64,000 nt of DNA from Streptomyces canus (GCF_030815415.1 NZ_JAUSWW010000001.1:6696001-6760000), one strand, 5' to 3'. Shown: positions 16,886 through 26,018, numbered from the stretch's first letter. Notes: generated by a model not told the origin, from the letters alone. Made by a program: numbers and translations.

Positions 16886-16917
16886 GTTTCCGTCACGTTT
16901 CGTTGCGTACGGGTTAC
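16886..16917 (-). promoter_or_regulatory. Candidate GlnR binding region upstream of amtB-glnK
   Basis: On the minus strand GTAAC-N6-GCAAC is followed directly by GAAAC-GTGAC-G-GAAAC, a cluster of half-sites like the GlnR box (gTnAC-n6-GaAAC repeated). It is 70-100 nt upstream of the amtB start. Further GTnAC half-sites lie at 16864-16880. Confidence 0.4.
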
Positions 16918-16990
16918 CGGGACCTCACCGTCGGGGACGGGTGCGGCCGGTTGTACGGCGGGGCTCCGGGGATCAGGGAGAATGGGCGCC

Positions 16991-17944
16991 ATGAGCGTTC
17001 GCAGTCAGTCATCCGAGCAGTCCGCCGAGTCCGGCCACCGTGCGGGCTTCGCCTGCTTCGTGGGCCGTCCCAACGCGGGCAAGTCCACCCTCACGAACGC
17101 TCTGGTCGGCCAGAAGGTGGCGATCACCGCGGACCAGCCGCAGACCACGCGGCACACCGTCCGGGGGATCGTGCACCGCCCGGACGCGCAGCTGATCCTG
17201 GTGGACACGCCTGGGCTGCACAAGCCGCGCACGCTGCTGGGCCAGCGCTTGAACGACATCGTGCGGACGACGTGGGCCGAGGTCGACGTGATCGGGTTCT
17301 GCCTTCCCGCGAACGAGAAGCTCGGTCCCGGTGACCGCTTCATCGCGAAGGAGCTGGCGTCGATCAAGAAGACGCCGAAGATCGCGATCGTCACCAAGAC
17401 GGACCTGGTGGACTCCAAGACGCTGGCCGAGCAGCTGATCGCCATCGACCAGCTCGGCAAGGAGCTCGGCTTCGAGTGGGCCGAGATCGTTCCCGTCTCG
17501 GCGGTGGCGGACCAGCAGGTGGATCTGCTGGCCGACCTGATCGTGCCGCTGCTGCCGGAGGGGCCGGCGCTCTACCCCGAGGGTGACCTCACGGACGAGC
17601 CCGAGCAGGTCATGATCGCGGAGTTGATCCGCGAGGCGGCGCTCGAGGGTGTCCGCGACGAGCTTCCGCACTCCATCGCGGTCGTGGTGGAGGAGATGCT
17701 GCCCCGCGAGGACCGCCCCGCCGACAAGCCCCTCCTCGACATCCACGCCTTCGTCTACATCGAGCGCCCCAGCCAGAAGGGCATCATCATCGGCCCCAAG
17801 GGCAAGCGCCTGAAGGAGGTCGGCATCAAGTCCCGCAAGCAGATCGAAGCGCTGCTGGGGACGCCGGTCTTCCTCGACCTCCACGTGAAGGTGGCGAAGG
17901 ACTGGCAACGGGATCCCCGGCAGCTGCGGAAGCTGGGGTTCTAA
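16991..17944 (+). CDS. era: GTPase Era
   Basis: Ribosome-biogenesis GTPase that binds the 3' end of 16S rRNA. 317 aa. G1 is GRPNAGKST, G2 region QPQTTRHTVRG, G3 DTPGLHKP, G4 TKTD, G5 VSAVADQQ. The C-terminal KH domain (about 230-310) contains GIIIGPKGKRLKEVG. ATG 16991 has AGGGAG 10 nt upstream; ATG 16982 is too close to that SD. Downstream in the order phoH-ybeY-corC-mmcQ-cda-era, but separated from it by the WxL-like and amtB-glnK insert. Its stop overlaps the convergent regulator stop. Confidence 0.96.
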   Translation: MSVRSQSSEQSAESGHRAGFACFVGRPNAGKSTLTNALVGQKVAITADQPQTTRHTVRGIVHRPDAQLILVDTPGLHKPRTLLGQRLNDIVRTTWAEVDVIGFCLPANEKLGPGDRFIAKELASIKKTPKIAIVTKTDLVDSKTLAEQLIAIDQLGKELGFEWAEIVPVSAVADQQVDLLADLIVPLLPEGPALYPEGDLTDEPEQVMIAELIREAALEGVRDELPHSIAVVVEEMLPREDRPADKPLLDIHAFVYIERPSQKGIIIGPKGKRLKEVGIKSRKQIEALLGTPVFLDLHVKVAKDWQRDPRQLRKLGF

Positions 17945-18792
17945 GGGGTTACTCCCCGAGGGGACAGGTCCTGCAAGCCCACCACCCGCAGCAGCTGCAA
18001 CCGCTCGTGGGACTCCGTGCCGGGGCGGGCTGTGTGGATGACGAGCAGGTGGTGGTCCTGGTCGAGGAGGATCTCGCAGTCCAGTTCCAGGAGGCCCACC
18101 GAGGGGTGCAGGAAGCGTTTCGTCGTCTGGCGGCGTACCGCGACCTCGTGGGTGTCCCACAGGCGGGCGAACTCCTCGCTGGATGAGCGGAGTTCGGCCA
18201 CCAGCCGCGCCGGTTCCGGGTCGTCGGGGCGGGCTGCCGCCACCGCTCGCAGGTTCGCCACGTGGGCGCGGGCGTGGTCGGGCACGTCCTCCGCGGGGAA
18301 CAGCTCCCGTGCCGCCGGGTCCAGGAAGAAGCGGCGCAGCAGGTTGCGCTCCCGGGGCGGGCGGGCGCACACGTCCCCGCCCAGAGCCCTCGCCATCGCG
18401 TTCTGCGCCAGCACCTCGCCGGTGTCGCTCACGACCTGCGCCGGGGTGTCGTGCAGACGGTCCAGAACCAGCAGCAGACCCGGGCGTACATGCGCCGACG
18501 TGCCTCCGCGACGCGGCGGCTCCTCGCCCGTCAGATGGAACAGGTGGTCTCGTTCGTCGTCCGTCAGGCGCAGCGCGCGGGCCAGCGCGGTCAGCATCTG
18601 GCGGGACGGACGCGGGCCCCGGGCCTGTTCCAGGCGTGTGTAGTAATCCACCGACATGCCCGCCAGTGACGCCACTTCCTCCCGGCGCAGCCCTGGTGTG
18701 CGGCGGCGGGCCCCGGGGGGCAGGCCCACGTCGGAGGGTTCCAGGCGGGCGCGGCCACGGCGCAGGAAGTCGGCGAGCTCGGATCGGTTCAC
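17941..18792 (-). CDS. XRE-type regulator with MmyB-like ligand-binding domain
   Basis: 283 aa. An N-terminal Cro/C1 helix-turn-helix (about 1-75, GLRREEVASLAGMSVDYYTRLEQ) is followed by an MmyB-type PAS-like domain (about 95-270), a domain thought to bind a fatty-acid-like ligand. GTG 18792 gives the standard N-terminus (NRSELADFLRRGR); in-frame starts further upstream would add residues unlike the family. Divergent from the NAD-dependent epimerase gene with 119 bp between; in actinobacteria such pairs often form regulator-target units, so the epimerase is its probable target. A second paralogue is at 51718. Confidence 0.88.
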   Translation of the reverse strand: MNRSELADFLRRGRARLEPSDVGLPPGARRRTPGLRREEVASLAGMSVDYYTRLEQARGPRPSRQMLTALARALRLTDDERDHLFHLTGEEPPRRGGTSAHVRPGLLLVLDRLHDTPAQVVSDTGEVLAQNAMARALGGDVCARPPRERNLLRRFFLDPAARELFPAEDVPDHARAHVANLRAVAAARPDDPEPARLVAELRSSSEEFARLWDTHEVAVRRQTTKRFLHPSVGLLELDCEILLDQDHHLLVIHTARPGTESHERLQLLRVVGLQDLSPRGVTP

Positions 18793-18911
18793 CTCTCCAG
18801 GCTGCGGCAGTCCGTCCGGCTTATCCAGGGTCTGCCGATCCCCCGATCGGCAGGTCTCTCCCGCTTCCCGTGGCACCGCCCGAGGCTGGGTCGGGACGAG
18901 AGGAGCAGGAC

Positions 18912-19763
18912 ATGCTGACGTTGGTGACGGGGACGACAGGACAGGTCGGCCGGCGGTTCGTGCCCAGGCTGCTGGCGCAGGCCCGGCCGGGGAGGGTGCG
19001 GGTGCTGGTGAGGGACGCGGAACGGGCGGAGCCGTTCGCGGGGTCGGGCGCCGAGGTCGTGGTCGGGGACCTGCGGGACGACGGGGTGCTCGGCAAGGCG
19101 GTCGCCGGGGTGGACGCGGTCGTCAATATCGCGGCCTCCTTCCGCGGGGTCCCGGACGACGAGGCCTGGGCCGTCAACCGGGACGTCGCCGTCGCACTGG
19201 GCCGTGCCGCGCTCGCCGCCGGCGTACAGCGCTTCGTGCAGGTCAGCACCGGGCTCGTGTACGGACTCGGACGCGGCCGTCCGCTGACCGAGGAGGACGA
19301 GATCCGGCCCGGTGGCGAGATGTGGGGCGCCTACACCGAGTCGAAGGCGGCGGCCGAACGGGAACTGCTCGCCCTGGAAGGACTGGACGTGCGGGTCGGC
19401 CGGCTCGTCTTCGTCTACGGCGAGGGCGATCCGCACCTGGCCCAGTCCCTGATGTGGGCCCGGAACTGGGCGTCGGCCCAGCGGTTGCAGATGGTCCATC
19501 ACGCGGATGTCGCCCAGGGGCTGCTGCGTCTCCTGTACGCGCCGGGGGTCGCCGGCCGGATCTACAACATCTCCGACGACGCCCCCGTCACGGCACTCGA
19601 ACTGCACGAGCTCAACGGCGTCGAGGTCCCCGCCGAACTCCACGACCGCACGGATCCCGACCCGTGGCTCGGGATCACCTCCACCGAGCGCATCCGCCGG
19701 GAGCTCGGCTTCCGCCCGCTGTACCCCAGCGTCTGGTCGGCCCGGGACGCCGGCGCCCTCTGA
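18912..19763 (+). CDS. NAD(P)-dependent epimerase/dehydratase (extended SDR-like)
   Basis: Rossmann-fold oxidoreductase of 283 aa with nucleotide-binding TGTTGQVGRRFV at the N-terminus, the DLRD segment at the end of beta-3, a VSTGLVYG strand, and the catalytic pair in YTESKAAAE (YxxxK). Substrate unknown. ATG 18912 has the SD GAGGAGCAGG. Likely controlled by the divergent MmyB-type regulator. Its last 89 bp overlap the 3' end of the broken MFS gene on the other strand. Confidence 0.85.
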   Translation: MLTLVTGTTGQVGRRFVPRLLAQARPGRVRVLVRDAERAEPFAGSGAEVVVGDLRDDGVLGKAVAGVDAVVNIAASFRGVPDDEAWAVNRDVAVALGRAALAAGVQRFVQVSTGLVYGLGRGRPLTEEDEIRPGGEMWGAYTESKAAAERELLALEGLDVRVGRLVFVYGEGDPHLAQSLMWARNWASAQRLQMVHHADVAQGLLRLLYAPGVAGRIYNISDDAPVTALELHELNGVEVPAELHDRTDPDPWLGITSTERIRRELGFRPLYPSVWSARDAGAL

Positions 19764-21064
19764 CCGGCCCTGGTTCAGCGCCGGTCCACTCCTGGTCCAC
19801 CCCTTTGATCCGCCCCACCAGCACCGCCCCCGCCAGCCCGACCAGCGCGGCCACCAGATACAGCACCCGGTATCCGCCCAGGTACGTCACGATCGGTGCG
19901 GCGAGGGCGGGGGCGGCGACCTGGGGCAGGGAGTTGGCCACGTTGATGACGCCGAGGTCCTTGCCGCGGTCCCCCGCCTTCGGGAGCACGTCCGTCATCA
20001 GCGCGAAGTCGACCGACATGAACACCCCGAGGCCCACGCCCAGCAACGCCGCCACGACGATCGCGCTCGGCCAGGTCTGCCACACGGACAGCAGGGCCGT
20101 GGCCGCCGCCATCAGCACCCCGGACCACCGCACATACGGCTTGCGGCGGCCCGACCGGTCCGACCGGACGCCGCCCACCACGACCGTGGCCAGCAGCCTC
20201 ACGCTGTTCACCGCGGTCAGGATCAGCACGCCCCGCTCGGGGTCGTCGTGGTGGAGGCGGTCGCGCAGGTAGTAGAGGAGGTAGAGGATGACCAGCGCGT
20301 TGCTGAGGTTGATCAGGAAGCGGGTCAGCCAGGCCCAGCCGAAGTCCGGGTAGCGGCGCGGACTCAGCCAGAACCCGCGGAAGAAGGTCTTCGCGGACCA
20401 CGCCGGGCGGTCCGCCACCGGCAGCCGCAGATCCTCGTACCGGAGCACGTACGGCAGTACGCCCGCCAGCGTGAAGGCCGCACAGGCCGCGTACCCCGCG
20501 GCGGTCCCGCCGGCCGCCGTCGCCAGCCCCGTACCGGCGACCGCCCCGAGAATCTGCGCCGCCCCCAGCCAGCCGCCCACCGCACCCCGCTGCAACCGGG
20601 GCACCCGGTCCGGCACCGCCGCGGTCACCGCCGCGAAGGCCGCGTTGAGGGTCAGCTGGACCAGGCACCAGCCGAGCATCATCAGCCACAGCCCGCCCGC
20701 CCCCGCGAGCAGCAGCAGCGACAGCGCGCGGCCCGCCGCACGGCCACGATCCTCCCCCACTCTCGACTTCGCTCGAGCGGGGGGACCCCCACGTACGGCG
20801 GCCCCGGTGGCTCGTGGTGCGGTCCGACATTGCGCCGAAGAACGGGTTGGCGGTCAGTGACACCACCGCGCCCACACCGGTCACCCACGCCAGCAGCGAC
20901 TCCTTCGACATCCCGGCGCCGGGCGCGAAGTCCTCCGCCTGCCGGGCCAGCAGGATCTGGAGCGGGCCGTACCAGCCCACCCAGATCGCCACGTTGGCCA
21001 GCGAGAGCGCCGTCATCCAGCCCCGGCCGACCCGGTCGGCCGGCTCGGTGAGGGCCGTGGTCAC
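19675..21064 (-). pseudogene. MFS transporter interrupted by a 41-bp dispersed repeat
   Basis: Twelve-helix MFS protein, first part from GTG 21064 (overlapping the beta-glucosidase stop, GTGA) to SDRTTSHRGRR. There the frame enters the repeat at 20751-20791, read as WGSPRSSEVESGGG, and afterwards the correct transporter sequence (ALSLLLLAGAGGLWLMML onward) is in another frame to about 19750. Forty-one bases is not a multiple of three, which accounts for the break. Coupled to a GH1 beta-glucosidase, so it was probably a beta-glucoside or oligosaccharide permease. Either a real insertional mutation or, less likely, compensated by recoding. Confidence 0.78.
20751..20791 (-). repeat. 41-bp palindromic repeat, family C copy 1
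   Basis: On the minus strand it runs TGGGGGTCCCCCCGCTCGAG ... GAGAGTGGGGGAGG. CCCCC pairs with GGGGG and CTCG with CGAG to form a hairpin. It differs by one base from the copy at 28363-28403 in the MMPL gene. It disrupts the MFS frame here. Confidence 0.85.
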
Positions 21065-22407
21065 CTCTGGGCCCGGAGCAGCTCCTGGTACCAGCCGTAC
21101 GAGTCCTTGGGCGTCCGCTCCTGGGTGTCGAGGTTCACGTGCACGAGCCCGAACTGCTGGGCGTAACCCTCGGCCCACTCGAAGTTGTCCATCAACGACC
21201 ACACGAAGTAGCCGCGTACGTCCACACCAGCCTCGACCGCCCGGTGCAGTGCGCGGAGATGACCGTCCAGGTAGTCGATCCTGGCCCGGTCGTGGATCCC
21301 CTCGTACGAGCAGCCGTTCTCGGTGATGACGACGGGCGGGAGGCGGTCGCCGTAGCGCTCACGGAAGCCGGTGAGGAGTTCCGTCAGCGCCTCGGGCACC
21401 ACCGGCCAGCCGAAGTCGGTCACCGGGACGTCCTCGATCTCCCGCACGGAGAAGGGGAGTTCCGCCGGGATCGTCAGGCCACCGAACTCGATGTCCGCAC
21501 CCTGCGGGGCGCCCACCCTGGTCGGCGCGTAGAAGTTGACGCCGTAGAAGTCCAGCGGCTCCCCGATGACCTTCAGGTCGGCCGCCACGTCACCCGGCAT
21601 CAACTCGCCCAGCCCCGCGGGGTATTCGCCCAGCAGGACCGGGTCCGCGAACAGCCGGTTCAGCAGGACGTCGTAGAAGTCCGCCGCCTCCACGTCGGCG
21701 GCCTCCTGGGACGCCGGCCATGTCGGCCCGTGCGAGTTGGCGATACCGATGTCGGTGGCACCGGCCGCGCGCAGGGCCTGGACGCCCAGTCCGTGGGCCA
21801 GCAGCAGATGGTGGGCGACCGGCAGCGCGTCGAACATCAGCCGCTTGCCGGGCGCGTGGGCGCCCAACGCGTGCCCGAACAGGGTGTGTTCGGCGGGCTC
21901 GTTGATGGTGATCCACTTCTTGACACGGTCACCGAGCCGCTCGGCGACGACCGAGACGTACTCCGCGTACCGCGCCGCGGTGTCCCGCTCCAGCCAGCCG
22001 CCCCCCGCGGCGGAGCCGCTGTCGGACACAGTCTGGAAGGCCACCGGCAGGTCCCAGTGGAAGAGGGTCGGCACCGGTCGTACGCCCGCGGCGCACAGCT
22101 CGTCGACGAGCCGGTCGTAGAAGTCCAGGCCGCCCTCGGCGCGCACCCGCGGCCAGGAGATGGAGAAGCGGTACGCGTCCACGCCGAGGCCGGACAGGAG
22201 CGCCACGTCCTCGCGGTAGCGGTGGTAGTGGTCGACGGCCACCGCCGCCGTCGAGCCGTCCTTCACCCGTCCCGGCTCGGCCGTGAAGGCGTCCCACACC
22301 GAGGGCTCGCGCAGCTCCGCCGCGCCCTCGATCTGATGGGCCGAGGTCGAGACACCCCACAGGAAGCCGGCCGGGAACTGGGGTATCGGGTGCTCTTGAT
22401 TCGCCAT
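21061..22407 (-). CDS. GH1 beta-glucosidase
   Basis: Retaining family 1 glycosidase, 448 aa, no signal peptide, so it acts on imported beta-glucosides such as cellobiose. The full GH1 set is present: FPAGFLWGVSTSAHQIEGA, the acid/base Glu in TINEP (about residue 170), the nucleophile in VVITENGCS (about 357) and the C-terminal YFVWSLMDNFEWAEGY. ATG 22407 (MANQEHP) is preferred; ATG 22419 would add four residues. The stop overlaps the start of the neighbouring MFS gene, so sugar import and hydrolysis were coupled before that gene broke. Confidence 0.92.
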   Translation of the reverse strand: MANQEHPIPQFPAGFLWGVSTSAHQIEGAAELREPSVWDAFTAEPGRVKDGSTAAVAVDHYHRYREDVALLSGLGVDAYRFSISWPRVRAEGGLDFYDRLVDELCAAGVRPVPTLFHWDLPVAFQTVSDSGSAAGGGWLERDTAARYAEYVSVVAERLGDRVKKWITINEPAEHTLFGHALGAHAPGKRLMFDALPVAHHLLLAHGLGVQALRAAGATDIGIANSHGPTWPASQEAADVEAADFYDVLLNRLFADPVLLGEYPAGLGELMPGDVAADLKVIGEPLDFYGVNFYAPTRVGAPQGADIEFGGLTIPAELPFSVREIEDVPVTDFGWPVVPEALTELLTGFRERYGDRLPPVVITENGCSYEGIHDRARIDYLDGHLRALHRAVEAGVDVRGYFVWSLMDNFEWAEGYAQQFGLVHVNLDTQERTPKDSYGWYQELLRAQR

Positions 22408-22479
22408 GCGCCGGATCATCCGTACCGCTGGTAACGGAAGTCAACGGGCAGGCGTGAAGAAGGGGTTACGCACCTCCCG

Positions 22480-22746
22480 TCAGGCCCCTTCTTTCAGGAC
22501 CCATGAGATCAGCTCGCGCTGCTCCTCGGTCAGCCGTGGGTCGGCGGCGTACACCGTTGTGCCGTCCACGGTGATCTCGTAGGCGAAACCGTCGGGCACC
22601 CCGATGGGCGGCGTGCCCCGGCCGGAGGCGAGCGCCTTCTCGGCCAGGGCGTGCCACTCGTGGGCGTCGGGCCGGCCCGAGGTGTCCACCTCGGCATGAC
22701 GCTCGATGCCCGCGAATCCACCGGTACGTCTCACTCGAATACGCAT
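22480..22746 (-). CDS. Emfourin-like protease inhibitor
   Basis: 88 aa, no signal peptide. It resembles emfourin, the small protein encoded beside protealysin-type M4 peptidases that inhibits them: an N-terminal strand RIRVRRTGGFAGI, a central YEITVDGTTVYAADPRLTEEQ and a helical C-terminus. It starts 21 bp after the M4 peptidase stop on the same strand, the expected two-gene arrangement. The family call is from shape and neighbourhood. Confidence 0.75.
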   Translation of the reverse strand: MRIRVRRTGGFAGIERHAEVDTSGRPDAHEWHALAEKALASGRGTPPIGVPDGFAYEITVDGTTVYAADPRLTEEQRELISWVLKEGA

Positions 22747-22767
22747 GGGACCGTGTCTAGTACGGAA

Positions 22768-23838
22768 CTACGCCGTGCGCACCCCGACCTGCTCCCACGC
22801 CTTCAGAACGGCCTGAAGCTCCTCGCCGTCCTTGTAGCGGTCCTTGGCCGCCTCGACCGTCAGGGCGGCGAAGTCCGTGAAGAGGGCGTCCTTCTTCAGC
22901 CGACCGCCGGTCAGGACGTCGTACCAGATCTGTCCGGCCCGCTCCCAGGCGTGGCCGCCGAGGGTGGTGGCGGCGAGGTAGAAGGCGTGGTTGGGGATGC
23001 CGGAGTTGATGTGGACGCCGCCGTTGTCGCGGCCGGTGCGGACGAAGTCGTCCATGGTCGCGGGCTGCGGGTCCTTGCCAAGGACGTCGTCGTCGTACGC
23101 CGTGCCCGGGGCCTTCATGGAACGCAGGGCGGAGCCGGTGACGCGCGGGGCGAGCAGGCCCGCGCCGATGAGCCAGTCGGCCTCGGCGGCGGTCTGCCCG
23201 AGGGTGTGCTGCTTGATGAGGGAGCCGAAGACGTCGGACATCGACTCGTTGAGGGCGCCGGGCTGGCCGAAGTAGGTGAGGTTGGCCGTGTACTGCGTGA
23301 CGCCGTGGGTGAGTTCGTGGCCGATGACGTCGATCGGGATGGTGAAGTCGAGGAAGATCTCGCCGTCGCCGTCGCCGAACACCATCTGCTCGCCGTTCCA
23401 GAAGGCGTTGTTGTAGTTCTCCTCGTAGTGGACGGTGGCGTCCAGCGGGAGGCCGCCTCCGTCGATGGAGTCGCGTCGGTACGCCGCCAGGAACAGCTCG
23501 AAGGTGGCTCCGAGACCGGCGTAGGCGCGGTTGACCGTGGCGTCCTTGCCGGGCTCCGAGCCCTCGGTGCGGACCTTCTTGCCGGGCAGGTCGGTGCGGT
23601 GCCGGGCGTCGTAGACGGTGCGGTGCGGCTTGCCGGGCTCGGCGCCGGGCGGCGCGGCGACGGAGGGGGCGCCGACGACCGTGGTCAGCCGGCGGTGGGT
23701 GCGCTCGAAGGCGTCGCGTTCCAGGGTCCTGCGGGCGGGATCGGCGAGCGCGGGGTCCTCGGCCTGGGCGAGCTTGTCGAGGACATGTGGTGGTACGACG
23801 GTGCAGAAGACGGGCTCAGAGCCCCCGTGGGTCGTCAT
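22768..23838 (-). CDS. Protealysin-like M4 metallopeptidase
   Basis: Thermolysin-fold zinc peptidase, 356 aa. Zinc site HELTHGVTQ with the third ligand in GALNESMSD, and the active-site His region in GVHINSGIPNHAFYL. There is no signal peptide; the short N-terminal propeptide has the FCTVVPPHVL motif (PPxxL type) typical of protealysin-like precursors, which fold and process in the cytoplasm. ATG 23838 (MTTHGG) is preferred over 23850. Followed by an emfourin-like inhibitor gene. Divergent from leuA. Confidence 0.9.
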   Translation of the reverse strand: MTTHGGSEPVFCTVVPPHVLDKLAQAEDPALADPARRTLERDAFERTHRRLTTVVGAPSVAAPPGAEPGKPHRTVYDARHRTDLPGKKVRTEGSEPGKDATVNRAYAGLGATFELFLAAYRRDSIDGGGLPLDATVHYEENYNNAFWNGEQMVFGDGDGEIFLDFTIPIDVIGHELTHGVTQYTANLTYFGQPGALNESMSDVFGSLIKQHTLGQTAAEADWLIGAGLLAPRVTGSALRSMKAPGTAYDDDVLGKDPQPATMDDFVRTGRDNGGVHINSGIPNHAFYLAATTLGGHAWERAGQIWYDVLTGGRLKKDALFTDFAALTVEAAKDRYKDGEELQAVLKAWEQVGVRTA

Positions 23839-24017
23839 GCCCGGCACCATTGCACTGTGTTACGCCGCTGTCACTACTCGCAACCATGATTGGTGAAATG
23901 TGCGGACAAGGAGCCCGGGTCGCCGTCACCGAGTGGTATGGCGCACGTTTTGTCCCGTTGGTCCCCCGGGTCCCGCATACTGATACGGCGCCCCGCACGG
24001 ACCGCGGCTCGGATAAC

Positions 24018-24077
24018 ATGCTTCGCATCATGCGTTTCGGGCTGCTTCTTCTTAGCTGCCGCGGCGAGGGCCTGTAG
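24018..24077 (+). CDS. leuA leader peptide
   Basis: 19-codon ORF ATG...TAG encoding MLRIMRFGLLLLSCRGEGL. Four consecutive leucine codons (CTG CTT CTT CTT), three of them the rarely used CTT, make a leucine-starvation sensor for transcription attenuation of leuA, which begins 80 bp later. The 167-bp region before it (23851-24017) carries the divergent promoters of the M4 peptidase and leuA and no gene. Confidence 0.85.
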   Translation: MLRIMRFGLLLLSCRGEGL

Positions 24078-24101
24078 TCCAGGTCGACTCCCTCCCCGCG
24101 G
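24059..24101 (+). promoter_or_regulatory. leuA attenuator stem-loop
   Basis: CCGCGGCGAGGG (24059-24070) pairs with CCCTCCCCGCGG (24090-24101) with one mismatch. The left arm lies in the last codons of the leader and the stop TAG is in the loop, where CCTG and CAGG can also pair. A ribosome finishing the leader would cover this stem, whereas one stalled at the Leu codons, just before it, would not. The antiterminator/terminator partner is not certain. Confidence 0.65.
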
Positions 24102-24157
24102 AGCTTGGCGTTGCGTCGTCGGCCGTCCTTCCGGACATCCTGAGGAGCCCCCGCATC

Positions 24158-25879
24158 ATGGCGAACCGCCAGCAGCCCAGTGCCATGCCGATCCACAAGT
24201 ACGGCCAGTACGACCAGGTCGACATCGCGGACCGCACCTGGCCGAACAACCGGATCACCGTCGCCCCCCGCTGGCTCTCCACGGACCTGCGCGACGGCAA
24301 CCAGGCCCTGATCGACCCGATGTCGCCCGAGCGCAAGCGCCGGATGTTCGACCAGCTGGTCAAGATGGGCTACAAGGAGATCGAGGTCGGCTTCCCGGCC
24401 TCGGGGCAGACCGACTTCGACTTCGTGCGCTCCATCGTCGAGGAGCCGGGCGCGATCCCCGACGACGTCACCATCTCCGTACTGACCCAGGCCCGCGAGG
24501 ACCTGATCGAGCGCACGGTGGAGTCCCTGAAGGGCGCCAAGCGCGCCACCGTGCACCTGTACAACGCCACCGCTCCCGTCTTCCGCCGCGTGGTCTTCCG
24601 CGGCTCCAAGGACGACATCAAGCAGATCGCCGTCGACGGCACCCGCCTGGTGATGGAGTACGCCGAGAAGCTGCTGGGCCCCGAGACCGAGTTCGGCTAC
24701 CAGTACAGCCCGGAGATCTTCACCGACACCGAACTGGACTTCGCGCTGGAGGTCTGCGAGGCGGTGATGGACGTCTACCAGCCGGGTCCGGGCCGCGAGA
24801 TCATCCTCAACCTGCCCGCCACGGTGGAGCGTTCGACTCCGTCCACGCACGCGGACCGCTTCGAGTGGATGAGCCGCAACATCTCCCGCCGCGAGCACGT
24901 CGTCATCTCCGTCCACCCGCACAACGACCGCGGCACCGCCGTCGCCGCCGCCGAGCTGGCCCTGATGGCCGGCGCCGACCGCGTCGAGGGCTGCCTGTTC
25001 GGGCAGGGCGAGCGCACCGGCAACGTCGACCTGGTCACCCTGGGCATGAACCTGTTCTCCCAGGGCGTCGACCCGCAGATCGACTTCTCCGACATCGACG
25101 AGATCCGTCGTACGTGGGAGTACTGCAACCAGATGGAGGTCCACCCGCGCCACCCGTACGTGGGCGACCTGGTCTACACGTCCTTCTCCGGCTCCCACCA
25201 GGACGCCATCAAGAAGGGCTTCGACGCCATGGAGGCCGACGCGGCCGCGAAGGGCGTCACCGTCGACGACATCGAGTGGGCGGTCCCGTACCTGCCGATC
25301 GACCCGAAGGACGTCGGCCGCTCCTATGAGGCGGTCATCCGGGTCAACTCGCAGTCCGGCAAGGGCGGTATCGCGTACGTCCTGAAGAACGACCACAAGC
25401 TGGACCTGCCGCGCCGGATGCAGATCGAGTTCTCCAAGCTGATCCAGGCCAAGACGGACGCCGAGGGCGGCGAGGTCACCGGCGGCGACATCTGGGCGAC
25501 CTTCCGGGACGAGTACCTGCCGAACCCCGAGAACCCGTGGGGCCGCGTCCAGGTCAAGAACAACCAGTCGACGACCGACACGGACGGCGTGGACACGCTG
25601 AAGGTGGAGGCCACGGTCGACGGCCAGGACACCGTCCTGACGGGCTCCGGCAACGGTCCGATCTCGGCCTTCTTCGACGCCCTGCAGTCCATCGGCATCG
25701 ACGTACGGCTGCTGGACTACCAGGAGCACACGATGAGCGAGGGGGCCTCCGCGCAGGCCGCCTCCTACATCGAATGCGCGATCGACGGCAAGGTTCTGTG
25801 GGGGATCGGCATCGATGCGAACACGACACGTGCGTCGCTGAAGGCGGTCGTCTCGGCCGTCAATCGGGCGGCTCGCTGA
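24158..25879 (+). CDS. leuA: 2-isopropylmalate synthase
   Basis: First committed enzyme of leucine biosynthesis: condenses acetyl-CoA with 2-oxoisovalerate. 573 aa, the long actinobacterial type (LeuA2). Catalytic barrel with STDLRDGNQALIDPM at about residue 42, the HxH metal site in SVHPHNDRGT and the LFGQGERTGNVDL loop; the C-terminal regulatory domain (about 440-573) binds leucine for feedback inhibition. Expression is probably controlled by the leader peptide and attenuator upstream. Confidence 0.97.
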   Translation: MANRQQPSAMPIHKYGQYDQVDIADRTWPNNRITVAPRWLSTDLRDGNQALIDPMSPERKRRMFDQLVKMGYKEIEVGFPASGQTDFDFVRSIVEEPGAIPDDVTISVLTQAREDLIERTVESLKGAKRATVHLYNATAPVFRRVVFRGSKDDIKQIAVDGTRLVMEYAEKLLGPETEFGYQYSPEIFTDTELDFALEVCEAVMDVYQPGPGREIILNLPATVERSTPSTHADRFEWMSRNISRREHVVISVHPHNDRGTAVAAAELALMAGADRVEGCLFGQGERTGNVDLVTLGMNLFSQGVDPQIDFSDIDEIRRTWEYCNQMEVHPRHPYVGDLVYTSFSGSHQDAIKKGFDAMEADAAAKGVTVDDIEWAVPYLPIDPKDVGRSYEAVIRVNSQSGKGGIAYVLKNDHKLDLPRRMQIEFSKLIQAKTDAEGGEVTGGDIWATFRDEYLPNPENPWGRVQVKNNQSTTDTDGVDTLKVEATVDGQDTVLTGSGNGPISAFFDALQSIGIDVRLLDYQEHTMSEGASAQAASYIECAIDGKVLWGIGIDANTTRASLKAVVSAVNRAAR

Positions 25880-25937
25880 CGGTTCACTGCCGCGACAGGG
25901 GGTGCCTCGATCGGTCGTGGATCGGCTGCGGGCGCGT

Positions 25938-25970
25938 CGTGGCTGGTCGCGCAGTTCCCCGCGCCCCTGA
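25938..25970. repeat. Dispersed hairpin repeat, family B copy 2
   Basis: CGTGGCTGGTCGCGCAGTTC followed by CCCGCGCCCCTGA, the same core as 1003-1036, 60 bp after the leuA stop. Confidence 0.6.
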
Positions 25971-26018
25971 GGTGTGCCCCGCTCGCCGTTTCTCGGTGAG
26001 TGGGGCACCTCTGTTTTC
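25969..26018 (+). terminator. leuA terminator hairpin with T-run
   Basis: GAGGTG...CCCC.CTC.CCG pairs with CGG.GAG.GGGGCACCTC around a TTTC loop (25969-26011), and TGTTTTC follows. Strong factor-independent terminator geometry. Confidence 0.75.
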
